Shown: positions 1-7,430 of the stretch, one piece after another
Layout of the letters: every line of letters starts with the position of its first letter
Numbering within the stretch: position 1 is the stretch's first letter
NCBI GenBank assembly: GCA_947379975.1
Contig: CANCPF010000014.1
Location: forward strand, 1 to 47,869
Source of the DNA: Methylophilaceae bacterium
Lineage (GTDB): Bacteria > Pseudomonadota > Gammaproteobacteria > Burkholderiales > Methylophilaceae
Length of the DNA stretch: 47,869 nucleotides
Direction: 5' to 3'
Program-made: the position numbers and the translations under genes
Notes under the pieces: model-generated
What the model saw: the letters and a program-made list of their open reading frames with translations, nothing else
Databases searched by the model: none
What the model was told of the DNA's origin: nothing

Positions 1-83
1 GCAATACCATAGCCTTGATTAACGACTAAATTGACACATTCTTGCTTAAATTCTGTTGTGAATTGATTTCTAACTTTACTCAT
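1..83 (-). CDS. IS3-family transposase OrfA, N-terminal fragment (runs off window)
   Basis: Reading leftward from the ATG at 83 gives an open frame starting MSKVRNQFTTEFKQECVNLV. This is the typical beginning of the helix-turn-helix OrfA protein of IS3-family elements (xxFTxEFKxExVxLVxxxGY). An AGAGG-like ribosome site lies just upstream on the minus strand. Only the first 27 codons are in the window, so intactness, OrfB and the far end of the element cannot be judged. I could not recognise the element's terminal inverted repeat, which should lie between about 84 and 130. Confidence 0.7.
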   Translation of the reverse strand, partial: MSKVRNQFTTEFKQECVNLVVNQGYGI

Positions 84-100
84 TTTTACACCTCTTAAAG

Positions 101-457
101 TTGATTATAACCTCTAAGAAAGTGTTGCGTTTTATTAGACCATTACAGAACCGCGCACGTGGTGCAGTAGAGCATGGTGATTGGGCTGAGGCAGATTTCA
201 TCCTAAATGAAGCTAGACGCATATTTAGCTCGAGTCCATGGGCGCAAGATGTCCTTCTGTCAATGGAAAACCTTGCGTCACGTCGTGATGACATTATGTT
301 TATGAAAGAAGCTCGTTTTTCTATGAGTAAAATGAGTACTCGCTTATCTTCCAAAAATGAGAGTTCCTTTCTGGATATGGAGGAGGATACTCCAGCTTTT
401 CTGAGAAGAAAGTCTGCACAGGGTAAAGCACAATTTTTTAATGACGATAAAAAATGA
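101..457 (+). pseudogene. Probable 3' remnant of an unrecognised gene, 5' end lost near an insertion element
   Basis: The open frame could start only at a TTG (101) with no good ribosome site. It begins within 20 bp of the transposase start, so it is more likely the downstream part of a gene cut by the insertion than an intact gene. The protein is hydrophilic and helical, with a segment RGAVEHGDWAEADFILNEAR that looks like a tetratricopeptide-type helix pair. It ends in a basic tail (FLRRKSAQGKAQF). From memory that tail resembles the C-termini of some VIT/VWA-domain proteins, but I cannot confirm this. No signal peptide or membrane segment is visible. Confidence 0.4.
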
Positions 458-567
458 TTGGATTTTAATGACAATATGCCAGTCTAGTTGGCGCCTAGTC
501 GTTTCTGTATATCTTTGCAGAAGGGACTAAGGCATCATACTGAATTACTTTCTCAAACTAGTTATCT

Positions 568-996
568 ATGTCAAATAATACACTGCTAGATTCAGACATC
601 ATTGAAGCTTACCAAGCTACAGACTTTCAGGTTAACGCTGATCAGCCATTCACCTTAAACATTGATATTCCTAGCCAACCCCTTGCAGTGCTATATAAAG
701 CTAGCCGCGTTAATTCAGTCACATTCATCACGGCATATAACCCATTTAGTCAGCCATTAAGTGAAGATGAAAACAGATTGAGGAATGCCAAGTTAGTTGA
801 CGAAATCAAACAGCGTAGCCTAAAGTTTATCGCGGGTATTGGCCAAGACCCTGAGCGTAAGTGGCCCGGTGAAGATAGCATTCTAGTGCTTGGTCTTGGC
901 CTTGAAGCTGCAAAAGCGTTAGGTAAGCACTACGAACAAAATGCAATTGTTTGGTGCGATGCGGATGCGGTGCCGCAACTTATTTTATTGATTTAA
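568..996 (+). CDS. DUF3293 family protein
   Basis: A 142-residue soluble protein. The pattern VNSVTFITAYNPFSQPLS, followed by a helix with ENRLRNAKLVDEI and then a G-D-P-EWPGE-like segment (here GQDPERKWPGEDSILVLGL), is characteristic of the DUF3293 family. These are small cytoplasmic proteins of unknown function, common in beta- and gammaproteobacteria. The length is normal for the family and the frame is intact. No clear Shine-Dalgarno precedes the ATG, but the family-like N-terminus supports this start. It stands alone, with about 110 bp before it and 140 bp after it, so context gives no functional hint. Confidence 0.7.
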   Translation: MSNNTLLDSDIIEAYQATDFQVNADQPFTLNIDIPSQPLAVLYKASRVNSVTFITAYNPFSQPLSEDENRLRNAKLVDEIKQRSLKFIAGIGQDPERKWPGEDSILVLGLGLEAAKALGKHYEQNAIVWCDADAVPQLILLI

Positions 997-1097
997 AGAC
1001 ATCCCCTGCAAATTAGCTACTTTACGCATGATTGTTTATAAATAGAGCTTACTGGGGCGGCGTAAATAATTTTTGTTAGCTCACTCTGTGACACCAG

Positions 1098-1133
1098 ACT
1101 CTCCAATAATAAGTACTCTTAAAATTGGAGAGT
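1098..1133 (+). promoter_or_regulatory. RBS-sequestering hairpin upstream of lipoprotein gene
   Basis: A perfect 10-bp inverted repeat (ACTCTCCAAT at 1098-1107, ATTGGAGAGT at 1124-1133) with a 16-nt loop. The right arm contains the only good Shine-Dalgarno (GGAG, 1127-1130) for the ATG at 1137. If transcribed, the arm would occlude the ribosome site. The dyad is seen directly; translational control is inference. A DNA-level operator is the alternative. Confidence 0.5.
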
Positions 1134-1136
1134 TCC

Positions 1137-1733
1137 ATGAAACGCATGTCAATTGCCTTAGCTTCCCTAGCTTTATCTTTAACTGGTTGTGCATCTATTA
1201 CTGGGTCGACCACTCAGAATATTTCAGTACAAGCTAGAACGCCTGATGGGAAGGAGCTAAAAGAAGTACAGTGCGACTTAATTAATAAGCGTGGCACATA
1301 CTTTGTAACCACCCCAGGGACTATTGTGATTAGCCGTTCAAATGATGATCTGCATGTAACCTGCAGAAAAGACGCTTTTGAAAATGGCAAAGCCTCCGTA
1401 GTATCGGATACCAAAGGGTCAATGTTTGGCAATATCTTATTTGGTGGCGGTATTGGTGCAATCATAGACCACAGCAACGGTAGTGCCTACGAGTATCCGA
1501 ACTTCCTTCAAGTGGTGATGGGGTCTGACATTATGATAGGAACGCATAAAGAAGCCGCGCCAAGTAATGCTAATTCTCTAATGGGCGGTCAAGCGGCGCC
1601 TACCGATAAAGCTCAGATTTCTAAAACAACAACGGCTCGCTTACAGGAGTTAAAAAAGCTCAAAGATGATGGTTTAGTAACTCCGGAGGTTTATGATCAA
1701 AGGCAGAGCGCAATCCTAAAAGAGTTTAATTAG
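1137..1733 (+). CDS. Lipoprotein with C-terminal SHOCT-like domain
   Basis: The ATG at 1137 is chosen because GGAG lies 6 nt upstream and it yields a clean lipoprotein signal peptide MKRMSIALASLALSLTGC, with the lipidated Cys at residue 18. The mature part has a beta-rich region (about 30-145) resembling small outer-membrane-associated lipoproteins, with a glycine-rich patch (MFGNILFGGGIGAIID). The last 30 residues (RLQELKKLKDDGLVTPEVY...) match the short SHOCT helix-hairpin often found at protein termini in oligomerising proteins. The role is unknown. It is monocistronic by spacing. A hairpin covering its ribosome site may control translation. Confidence 0.7.
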   Translation: MKRMSIALASLALSLTGCASITGSTTQNISVQARTPDGKELKEVQCDLINKRGTYFVTTPGTIVISRSNDDLHVTCRKDAFENGKASVVSDTKGSMFGNILFGGGIGAIIDHSNGSAYEYPNFLQVVMGSDIMIGTHKEAAPSNANSLMGGQAAPTDKAQISKTTTARLQELKKLKDDGLVTPEVYDQRQSAILKEFN

Positions 1734-2166
1734 CAAAACTCAAGATATTCGCTGTTAACGCAAATGGCGCTTGTATGGCTCTATCCAGTTGAGTGCCATT
1801 GCGTTTCTAACATCTTCTAACGGCACTATGCTATTGCATACTAGCTTGTAAATTCGAAGCTCCAACACGTCTTTCTTTTGCGTGCACCACTCGCTTAATC
1901 ATAGTTGCGGCCAAAAGTTTTGTGGGTTGTTAGGATGACACTCAATAGTAAAGATAATAAGCTAATTTTTCCCAAAATGCTTCGAATTGGTATCTGTAAT
2001 AGTCTGATGAAACTGGACACCAATTAATAGCCAATAATCACGTAATGAGGTGTCAAAATTAATCAAACTATAATAATATTTACCACTAAATTTAAGCGAA
2101 GCACTAGATCTATACCAAAGTCATTTATCAAGCATCATCAATCAATAGTTCAAAATTGGATAAATA
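1734..2166. other. 433-bp intergenic region, no gene seen
   Basis: Both strands are broken by frequent stops and I find no convincing coding frame, RNA gene or strong terminator. The downstream half (about 1930-2160) is AT-rich and probably contains the promoter of the hypothetical gene at 2167. Confidence 0.5.
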
Positions 2167-2448
2167 ATGAATTATGAAGCTTCTGTAGAAAAATTAAGAA
2201 GCCAGCTTGAGTTAATAAACCCAAGTCTTGACGAGTTGCGAGAAGAGAGAAAAGCATTAAAGTCAGCAGCTTGGAATTGCGATATCCGTGAGGCTATGGA
2301 TAGAATAATTAAAGCTAAATCATATGAAATAACTAACAATGCAATTCGAGAAAGATTAAATTCACCAAATTTAAGTATGGATGATCTTATCGCGACTCGG
2401 GCATTTGCTCTTGTTGCAGGAGGTGATCCTGTGTTATTGATGAGTTAA
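2167..2448 (+). CDS. Hypothetical protein, 93 aa
   Basis: I do not recognise this protein. It is a small, charged, mostly helical soluble protein whose first 35 residues (VEKLRSQLELINPSLDELREERKALK) suggest a coiled-coil segment. The C-terminus has a hydrophobic patch ALVAGGDPVLLM. There is no signal peptide. The ATG at 2167 has only a weak upstream purine run. It is followed after 34 bp by another unrecognised gene on the same strand, so the two may be cotranscribed. AT-rich codon use fits the accessory character of this region. Confidence 0.5.
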   Translation: MNYEASVEKLRSQLELINPSLDELREERKALKSAAWNCDIREAMDRIIKAKSYEITNNAIRERLNSPNLSMDDLIATRAFALVAGGDPVLLMS

Positions 2449-2482
2449 ATGATGTTATGAAATCAATTCAAGGAAAATAAAA

Positions 2483-2971
2483 TTGAATAAATCCGATTCA
2501 ATGTTATTAGGATGTGCAAAATTTGTTAAATTTGTACTAAGTAATAACTTTACAGAATTAGAAAGAAAACTCTTCGCTAAGATGTTAGTAGAGGGTTTTA
2601 GAAAAGCTCATGATCAAGCTGAATCAAAATTTGGGAAGGGGAAGTTTTTGGGGCATCTGTATTGGACTAAGAATGCTCTTGAGCTCTTGGGTGATAACTT
2701 AGCAATAAAAAAATCCTTATCTGATAATCTAAGACATGAACATTCAGTGCCATTGATTTATCTCGCCGAAAATATTCTTTTTAAAATGCCGAAAGATGCA
2801 ACTGAGTTAGATATTTTTGAAAAAATAAAATATTTTGGAATCGTTGTAATTATGACCCGAGATGAAGACTCAGTGTTGAAATTGAAAAGCAGGATGCCCG
2901 ATAATTGGGGTCGGCAAGATATCTTTGCAAGATACGACGATCTTAAATCACAAATTGTTAAAAAAGATTAA
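2483..2971 (+). CDS. Hypothetical protein, 162 aa
   Basis: I do not recognise this protein. The TTG at 2483 is preceded by AAGGA about 9 nt upstream, which supports it; an ATG at 2501 is the alternative. The product is a soluble, lysine-rich, helical protein without a signal peptide or membrane segment. It sits 34 bp after the 93-aa gene and probably forms a two-gene unit with it. A two-gene unit of small unknown proteins in an insertion-element-rich area could be a toxin-antitoxin or defence remnant, but nothing in the sequence shows that. Confidence 0.5.
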   Translation: MNKSDSMLLGCAKFVKFVLSNNFTELERKLFAKMLVEGFRKAHDQAESKFGKGKFLGHLYWTKNALELLGDNLAIKKSLSDNLRHEHSVPLIYLAENILFKMPKDATELDIFEKIKYFGIVVIMTRDEDSVLKLKSRMPDNWGRQDIFARYDDLKSQIVKKD

Positions 2972-3217
2972 TTAAGGTAATTACAATACGCGTTCTCAAT
3001 CCCTATAGCCAGCGCTATAAAAGTTGCTAATGAATTTTTAACTTAGCACGTGTGGAACGCCCCCTCTTTAGTTGAGGTTGATAAACTTTCAGTTTTGACT
3101 TTTTAAACGCAATCGAACTAGTCTGCTTAAAATAACTCCTGATCCATTTTCCAGCAAAACCCCAAAGAGTCGAATTATTAATTGATTTTATTGAGGTAAA
3201 AATGAAAAAATTAATAT

Positions 3218-3577
3218 TTAATCTAATAATTGCTTACCAACTGAAGATGAAAATTTAGAATTTAGTTTTGATAACTTCTCTAATACTTCATCCCAAAAGA
3301 CATTAACAGAGAGTTCAAATTCGCAATCACTTACAGCCTTAATAAAGTCTTTAGGTTCTGAAATTAGTGAGGATGAGAAAATTTCTTCCCATATTTGCTC
3401 ACTACCTCCATCAACAAACTTGTCAGCATATTTTCTGCCATAAACGGAGAATAGACTATCACTCTCTTTTTCAACAACAATGAAATCTTGCCAACTTCCC
3501 CAGTTGTTATATTTTTCTGCCTCATAAATGACAACAGCAGGTAAATCTGTAAAATCTAAAGCGAAATGTTTGGACAT
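3218..3577 (-). CDS. Hypothetical small acidic protein, 119 aa
   Basis: Not recognised. The ATG at 3577 is preceded on the minus strand by AAGGAT, a good ribosome site. The protein is acidic and aromatic-rich (NNWGSWQDFIVVEKE..., VFWDEVLEKL) with no signal peptide. This composition is common among contact-dependent and polymorphic-toxin immunity proteins, but no motif proves it. It is the only minus-strand gene in the first 7.4 kb. Its 3' end overlaps a short plus-strand reading frame (3202-3258) that starts like a signal peptide, so it may lie across an older junction. Confidence 0.5.
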   Translation of the reverse strand: MSKHFALDFTDLPAVVIYEAEKYNNWGSWQDFIVVEKESDSLFSVYGRKYADKFVDGGSEQIWEEIFSSSLISEPKDFIKAVSDCEFELSVNVFWDEVLEKLSKLNSKFSSSVGKQLLD

Positions 3578-3778
3578 TATGTATCCTTCATAATTATTGG
3601 GTCTTTAACACACCATAAAACTAATTAAGAATATCTTAGCTTGTTTTAAATACTTATAACAGGACGTAAATGGCTTGGCAGAAAATTTTCCGTATTATGC
3701 TAAATGAAGTAATATTTTATTGTAATAAAACTAAACGTTGCCTAAAAGCAAATAATCAAATTAAAGAAGAATAACTAA

Positions 3779-4402
3779 ATGCAACTAGGTCCTAAAATAA
3801 TTAGAGAATGTCCCGAGTGCTTAAAACGATTTGGTCAAATGACGATGAGCTCAGGAAATACGTTTGGAGCCAAATTATGGTCAGACAGGAAGTTTGACGC
3901 CCCAATGATGCTGGAGAGTAGTCGTTGTGGCATTTGCCCCGAATGTAATTCGTTTATCTGGACCGATAAAGCAACTGAAATCACTAGGATTGCTTTGGCT
4001 GATTTAATGAAGTCCGAAAATTCAAATATAAAGTCATATGAGAGCCCCAGAGTTACTGATTACATAGAAGTACTTAATAATTCAAATTTAAACACCAAGG
4101 ATGAAATCTACATCAGGTCTCAACTCTTACATTGCTTCAATGATTATTATAGAAAAGGCATAACAGAAATAAGCTCGTCTGATGAAAGCAAAAAAAACAA
4201 ATTAAGACTTTTAGATATATTAGGCTACCGACAAGATGACTTATTATTGAAGGCTGAAATTTATCGAGAGTTAGGAGATTTTAATGCTGCGTTAGCTATT
4301 CTCGACACATTATTTGATCAGAATCGTCAATGGGTTGCTGATAGATTAATTGAACTATGTTTGGCTAAAAACACAGACGTTGTTGTCTTAGATCAATCGT
4401 AA
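3779..4402 (+). CDS. Hypothetical protein with N-terminal zinc-ribbon-like Cys pairs
   Basis: Two Cys pairs near the N-terminus (ECPEC at about residues 10-14, CGICPEC at about 50-56) look like a CxxC...CxxC zinc ribbon. This is followed by a helical C-terminal half with TPR-like character (DLLLKAEIYRELGDFNAALAIL). The layout, a zinc site plus tetratricopeptide-like helices, recalls DUF2225-type proteins, but I cannot assign a family. No signal peptide, so probably cytoplasmic. It is monocistronic, with a repeat-rich intergenic region and a strong terminator downstream. Confidence 0.55.
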   Translation: MQLGPKIIRECPECLKRFGQMTMSSGNTFGAKLWSDRKFDAPMMLESSRCGICPECNSFIWTDKATEITRIALADLMKSENSNIKSYESPRVTDYIEVLNNSNLNTKDEIYIRSQLLHCFNDYYRKGITEISSSDESKKNKLRLLDILGYRQDDLLLKAEIYRELGDFNAALAILDTLFDQNRQWVADRLIELCLAKNTDVVVLDQS

Positions 4403-4415
4403 TTTTTTAGGAGGA

Positions 4416-4600
4416 TTCCCTGTTTTTCCCTGTTCATAAATTGTTAGTTTTATCTGATATGTAGTGTTGTTAGGGTAGGGAAGAGCATTTTTCTGGATTT
4501 TGTTACTCAGTTCAATTGAAATACCCTGTAAAATTCCCTGTTAGCAGGGAAAGACAAAGTGGCATCGGACTGACACCACTACCAAATACAGGGTTCCGCA
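4416..4600. repeat. Cluster of CCCTGT motifs in direct and inverted orientation
   Basis: CCCTGT occurs at 4418-4423, 4428-4433, 4524-4529 and 4536-4541. Inverted counterparts occur as CAGGGA after 4545 and ACAGGG near 4587. CCCTG-TTAG-CAGGG makes a small hairpin at about 4536-4549. From memory, similar TTCCCTGT-rich stretches are common scars near mobile elements in proteobacteria. Which element is responsible is not visible. Confidence 0.45.
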
Positions 4601-4612
4601 AGGTTCCCGACA

Positions 4613-4647
4613 AAAAACCACTAAAGTTTAGACTTTAGTGGTTTTTT
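4613..4647 (+). terminator. Strong Rho-independent terminator
   Basis: A near-perfect hairpin: AAAAACCACTAAAGT (4613-4627), loop TTAG, ACTTTAGTGGTTTTTT (4632-4647), with the T tract on the plus strand and an A tract in front, so it can act in both directions. It separates the zinc-ribbon gene and repeat cluster from the barrel gene at 4719. Confidence 0.85.
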
Positions 4648-4718
4648 CCTTTTCTGGCGTAATAATTGTAATACAATCATCGTATTACTTAATCCTATAA
4701 AAAATGTAAAGAAAAGAT

Positions 4719-5399
4719 ATGAAAAATTTACACCTAGTGCTAACTATTATTACTTTAAGTTATGTTTCTAATGTTTTGGCTGAAGATGCCTCATCGTCTT
4801 TTAGTGGACCTTATGTGAGTTTAGGGTTAGGCAATCAATATAATGTTATCGATAAGGAAAATGTGAGAGCTGTTACTGGGGCTCCTTCTTTTGATCAACC
4901 AAATGCTTCAAAGCACGACTATTTTGGACAAATTCAAGCAGGATATGGCATTGATTTTTATGATAAATTCAATGTTGCTTTAAATGCGTTTTACGACTTT
5001 GGGGGCGAGAAGGTTAATGACATAAAGGCTACGTTCTATCAAGATACTGTTAAGCAGCGCCTTCAAAATACCGCAGGTATTTTTATTGCTCCTGGTTATT
5101 ACGTTAATGACCAGACATTAGTTTTCTTGAAGGCTGGATGGGTTCGTGCTGATAAAGAGTACTCTCGCTACTACCAAGTCCCCAACATTAATGTCAATAT
5201 TAATGATTCCGTTGATGGCTATTTATGGGGCGTCGGCATTAAACATCTCGTTTCAACAAAACTTTTTATCGGTGCTGATTTAACCCGATATTCTTACGGA
5301 TCTAGCTCTAGTATTGCTAATCTAAGTGATCTTGAAGTTAAAGTTTCTTCTAAGTCCGAACAAACAAATGCTCTAATTTCTGTAGGGTATATGTTCTAG
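4719..5399 (+). CDS. Outer-membrane beta-barrel protein (copy 1)
   Basis: The N-terminus is a Sec signal peptide (MKNLHLVLTIITLSYVSNVLA, cleavage before EDA). The mature protein begins with the pattern F-S-G-P-Y-V-S-L-G-L-G and alternates aromatic and small residues throughout. It ends in a phenylalanine (VGYMF), the usual barrel-assembly signal for outer-membrane proteins. Length and pattern fit an eight-stranded OmpW/OmpA-like barrel. It shares the layout and several blocks with the gene at 6584 (GPYV, KFN.A...FY.FG, GIK.L, .IGA). Substrate or role is unknown. A hairpin downstream (5405-5453) may end its transcript. Confidence 0.75.
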   Translation: MKNLHLVLTIITLSYVSNVLAEDASSSFSGPYVSLGLGNQYNVIDKENVRAVTGAPSFDQPNASKHDYFGQIQAGYGIDFYDKFNVALNAFYDFGGEKVNDIKATFYQDTVKQRLQNTAGIFIAPGYYVNDQTLVFLKAGWVRADKEYSRYYQVPNINVNINDSVDGYLWGVGIKHLVSTKLFIGADLTRYSYGSSSSIANLSDLEVKVSSKSEQTNALISVGYMF

Positions 5400-5404
5400 A
5401 TTAC

Positions 5405-5453
5405 TTTATGGGGTTGGAGTGCTGTAATTTAGTATTGCCCTGACCCCCATAAA
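5405..5453 (+). terminator. Hairpin downstream of barrel gene, possible terminator
   Basis: A perfect 9-bp stem, TTTATGGGG (5405-5413) with CCCCATAAA (5445-5453), immediately after the stop codon at 5399. The loop is long (31 nt) and there is no clean T tract, so the terminator role is uncertain. Confidence 0.4.
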
Positions 5454-5491
5454 GGTCATTTCTACGTCCTTCCCAACCTTTAATCGGTTCG

Positions 5492-5635
5492 CTATACCCA
5501 TCTCTTTACACGTGCATTAAGTCGCCTCATATTGTTGATGATTTTTTGCTCTTCCTTATTTGATATCTTTTCGCCGTCTATGACCTCATAGCCAAAACTA
5601 GCCTTACAGTCTGAAAATTTACCCTTTAATTCCAT
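5492..5635 (-). CDS. Possible small protein, 47 aa
   Basis: The minus strand between the two barrel genes contains an ATG at 5635 and a stop at 5492-5494. They encode a basic hydrophilic peptide starting MELKGKFSDCKASFGYEV and ending RRLNARVKRWV. The middle (ISNKEEQKIINNMRRL) is helical. The upstream ribosome site is weak, and the family is unknown to me. It is reported because the amino-acid composition is protein-like in an otherwise empty 640-bp gap. Chance is a real alternative. Confidence 0.35.
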   Translation of the reverse strand: MELKGKFSDCKASFGYEVIDGEKISNKEEQKIINNMRRLNARVKRWV

Positions 5636-5639
5636 GATT

Positions 5640-6041
5640 TTTTTACTTCATGGATTCAAATGGCTATACGCTCCTTTTCAAAAGTTACGAAAGCCTAAAG
5701 GATAGCTCACCAATATGTGTTTATCTCTTTGCGCCAAATTAAAATTCATCGCTGTGGGTTCCATGTAAGTAGGGGTACTTGGCCCGCCTACAGGTTAAGT
5801 TTATGCACCACAATTTGAAGTTCACTCCTCGTTATGAGGAAGAACTTCATTGCATCGTCATACTAATTGTAGGTAATCGCACGTATTGCTGAGAGATATT
5901 AATAAGGACAAAGTGATGTTGTGAAGTCTAGTGAATGTAGCACACACTGCGCTGGGTATGGTTTTTTTAAAGTGATAACGTAGCTACGCATTGATATTGA
6001 TGATATTTTTGTCATTTTTGGATTCTGTAAGTTGAAGGGAA
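5640..6041. other. Intergenic region, nothing assignable
   Basis: No convincing gene, RNA or terminator. The last 60 bp before 6042 are AT-rich and presumably carry the promoter of the small glycine-zipper lipoprotein. Confidence 0.4.
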
Positions 6042-6045
6042 ATGG

Positions 6046-6279
6046 ATGATGATTTTCGGAAAAATTACTATGATTACTTTGCTTATTTCATGTTTAGCTT
6101 TGGGTGCTTGCTCAAATCTATCCACACGTCAAAAAAATGCTGCTACAGGCGCTGCTATTGGTGGTGTTGCTGGGGCAGTTCTGACTGGTGGCAGTGCATT
6201 AGGTACAGTTGGTGGTGCGGCGATTGGTGGCGTTATTGGGCATGGCGTGGATGAAGTCATACCTAAGAAAAAGAAGTAA
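6046..6279 (+). CDS. Small glycine-zipper lipoprotein (OsmB-like)
   Basis: Several ATGs overlap here. The one at 6046 has GAAGGGA about 6 nt upstream and gives a lipoprotein signal peptide ending in LALGAC, with Cys at residue 22. The mature 55 residues are mostly a glycine/alanine zipper (ATGAAIGGVAGAVL, GGAAIGGVIGHGV) with a lysine-rich tail. This is the architecture of OsmB/YMGG-like small outer-membrane lipoproteins, many of them stress-inducible. The frame starting at 6042 overlaps it out of phase and is an artefact. The gene is monocistronic. Confidence 0.7.
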   Translation: MMIFGKITMITLLISCLALGACSNLSTRQKNAATGAAIGGVAGAVLTGGSALGTVGGAAIGGVIGHGVDEVIPKKKK

Positions 6280-6583
6280 TTTTTGTGCTCTATGTGTCAT
6301 TGTGTCAGGAAATTTTGTAAGTAGCGGTTAATTATTACTGAAACTCATTCACGACAAGTGCTTTGGGATTTGGGAGCTGTAATCTGCCTTAAAGTAAGGT
6401 ATTAATGGCTCGTTAGATTGCGAGGATCTGAAGGTGGTTAGGCATTAATCTGAGTGCGTGCTTACACGTATATGTAAATCTTATTAGCTAGATTATATTT
6501 TAATATAGATTTTTGAGTGGTTGCAAAGTTCTTTTATTTTTGCGCTTTCTTAAATTTTTTTAAATAATATGGAGTGAATTAAC
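6280..6583. other. Intergenic region upstream of second barrel gene
   Basis: About 300 bp with no gene seen. The final 100 bp are strongly AT-rich, consistent with a promoter/leader for the barrel gene at 6584, but no clear -35/-10 pair stands out. Confidence 0.4.
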
Positions 6584-7273
6584 ATGAACAAAATTTTAGC
6601 TGTATCAATCGCATCATTATTTTTATCAACTGTTGCCAATGCAGCGTCTTTTGATGGCCCTTATGTCCAAATTGGTGCTGGTATGGTGAACAACTCTACA
6701 AAAGCTAATATTGGGGATAATACTGGTTTTGGGGCTATATCAGCCGATTTATCAAAAGATGGTGCTGTTGGTCAAATTTTAGGCGGCTACTCTCACGGTT
6801 TTGATAATAAATTTAACTTAGCGGCTAATATCTTTTACAATTTTGGCGAAGATAAGTCAGGTGGATTATCCCTATTAGGTAATGCTGCGACACTTGATGC
6901 TAAATTAAAAAATGTTTGGGGTGTTTCTTTTGAACCAGGTTACTATTTTAGTGAAAATACTTTAGGGTATATTAAGTTGGGTTATCAGAGAGGAGACGTT
7001 CAGTTGAATGGGGCACTTCCATTAAATGGCGATTACGCTAGCACCCAGTCAAAAGGTGTGGGTGCCTTTTTGTATGGTTTTGGTATAAAGCAGCTTTTAA
7101 CATCTAATCTATATATCGGTGCTGAAGTTTCGCGTGCTGATTATAGTAATGAGAGCTTAAGCGGTACCTATTATAATAATCCTCAAGGCACTTTCCCAGT
7201 TCCGTCAACGGTCAGTATTAAATCAGAAGCCACGCAAACCTTGGGCTTAGTGACTTTAGGTTATAAGTTTTAA
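6584..7273 (+). CDS. Outer-membrane beta-barrel protein (copy 2)
   Basis: The ATG at 6584 follows GGAG about 9 nt upstream. A Sec signal peptide (MNKILAVSIASLFLSTVANA) is followed by ASFDGPYVQIGAG, then alternating aromatic/small strands and a terminal phenylalanine (LGYKF). It is a paralogue of the gene at 4719, with the same length class and shared blocks. The loops differ strongly, as expected for surface-exposed loops under diversification. The role is unknown; OmpW-like small-molecule uptake and surface adhesion are both possible. A downstream hairpin (7288-7321) probably ends its transcript. Confidence 0.75.
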   Translation: MNKILAVSIASLFLSTVANAASFDGPYVQIGAGMVNNSTKANIGDNTGFGAISADLSKDGAVGQILGGYSHGFDNKFNLAANIFYNFGEDKSGGLSLLGNAATLDAKLKNVWGVSFEPGYYFSENTLGYIKLGYQRGDVQLNGALPLNGDYASTQSKGVGAFLYGFGIKQLLTSNLYIGAEVSRADYSNESLSGTYYNNPQGTFPVPSTVSIKSEATQTLGLVTLGYKF

Positions 7274-7287
7274 TATTTGTTAGTATT

Positions 7288-7321
7288 CGGGCAGGTTGAC
7301 GAAGTGCCATCAAACTGCCCG
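7288..7321 (+). terminator. Hairpin after barrel gene, possible terminator
   Basis: CGGGCAGGTTGA (7288-7299) pairs with TCAAACTGCCCG (7310-7321) with one mismatch, around a 10-nt loop. It lies 15 bp after the stop codon of the barrel gene. No T tract follows, so it may be a 3' stabilising hairpin instead. Confidence 0.4.
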
Positions 7322-7430
7322 CCTGAACAGTAAGTTATTACTGATATTAATATAGTCATCGCTCAATGCGGGCTATCATTTCAACGATGGGACAGATAGC
7401 TACGTGCAATCTGCCGATGTCAGATTAAAA

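Noticed and set aside
76..474. Minus-strand 132-codon frame opposite the remnant at 101-457
   Set aside because: Overlaps the transposase start and the more protein-like plus-strand frame; Ser/Arg/Cys-rich composition of an antisense shadow.
2167..2971. Two small unknown genes considered as a toxin-antitoxin pair
   Set aside because: Adjacent and same strand, but neither shows a recognisable toxin or DNA-binding antitoxin motif.
6042..6254. Trp/Cys-rich 70-codon reading frame
   Set aside because: It overlaps the lipoprotein gene at 6046 out of phase; its odd Trp/Cys/Tyr composition is that of a shadow frame over glycine codons.
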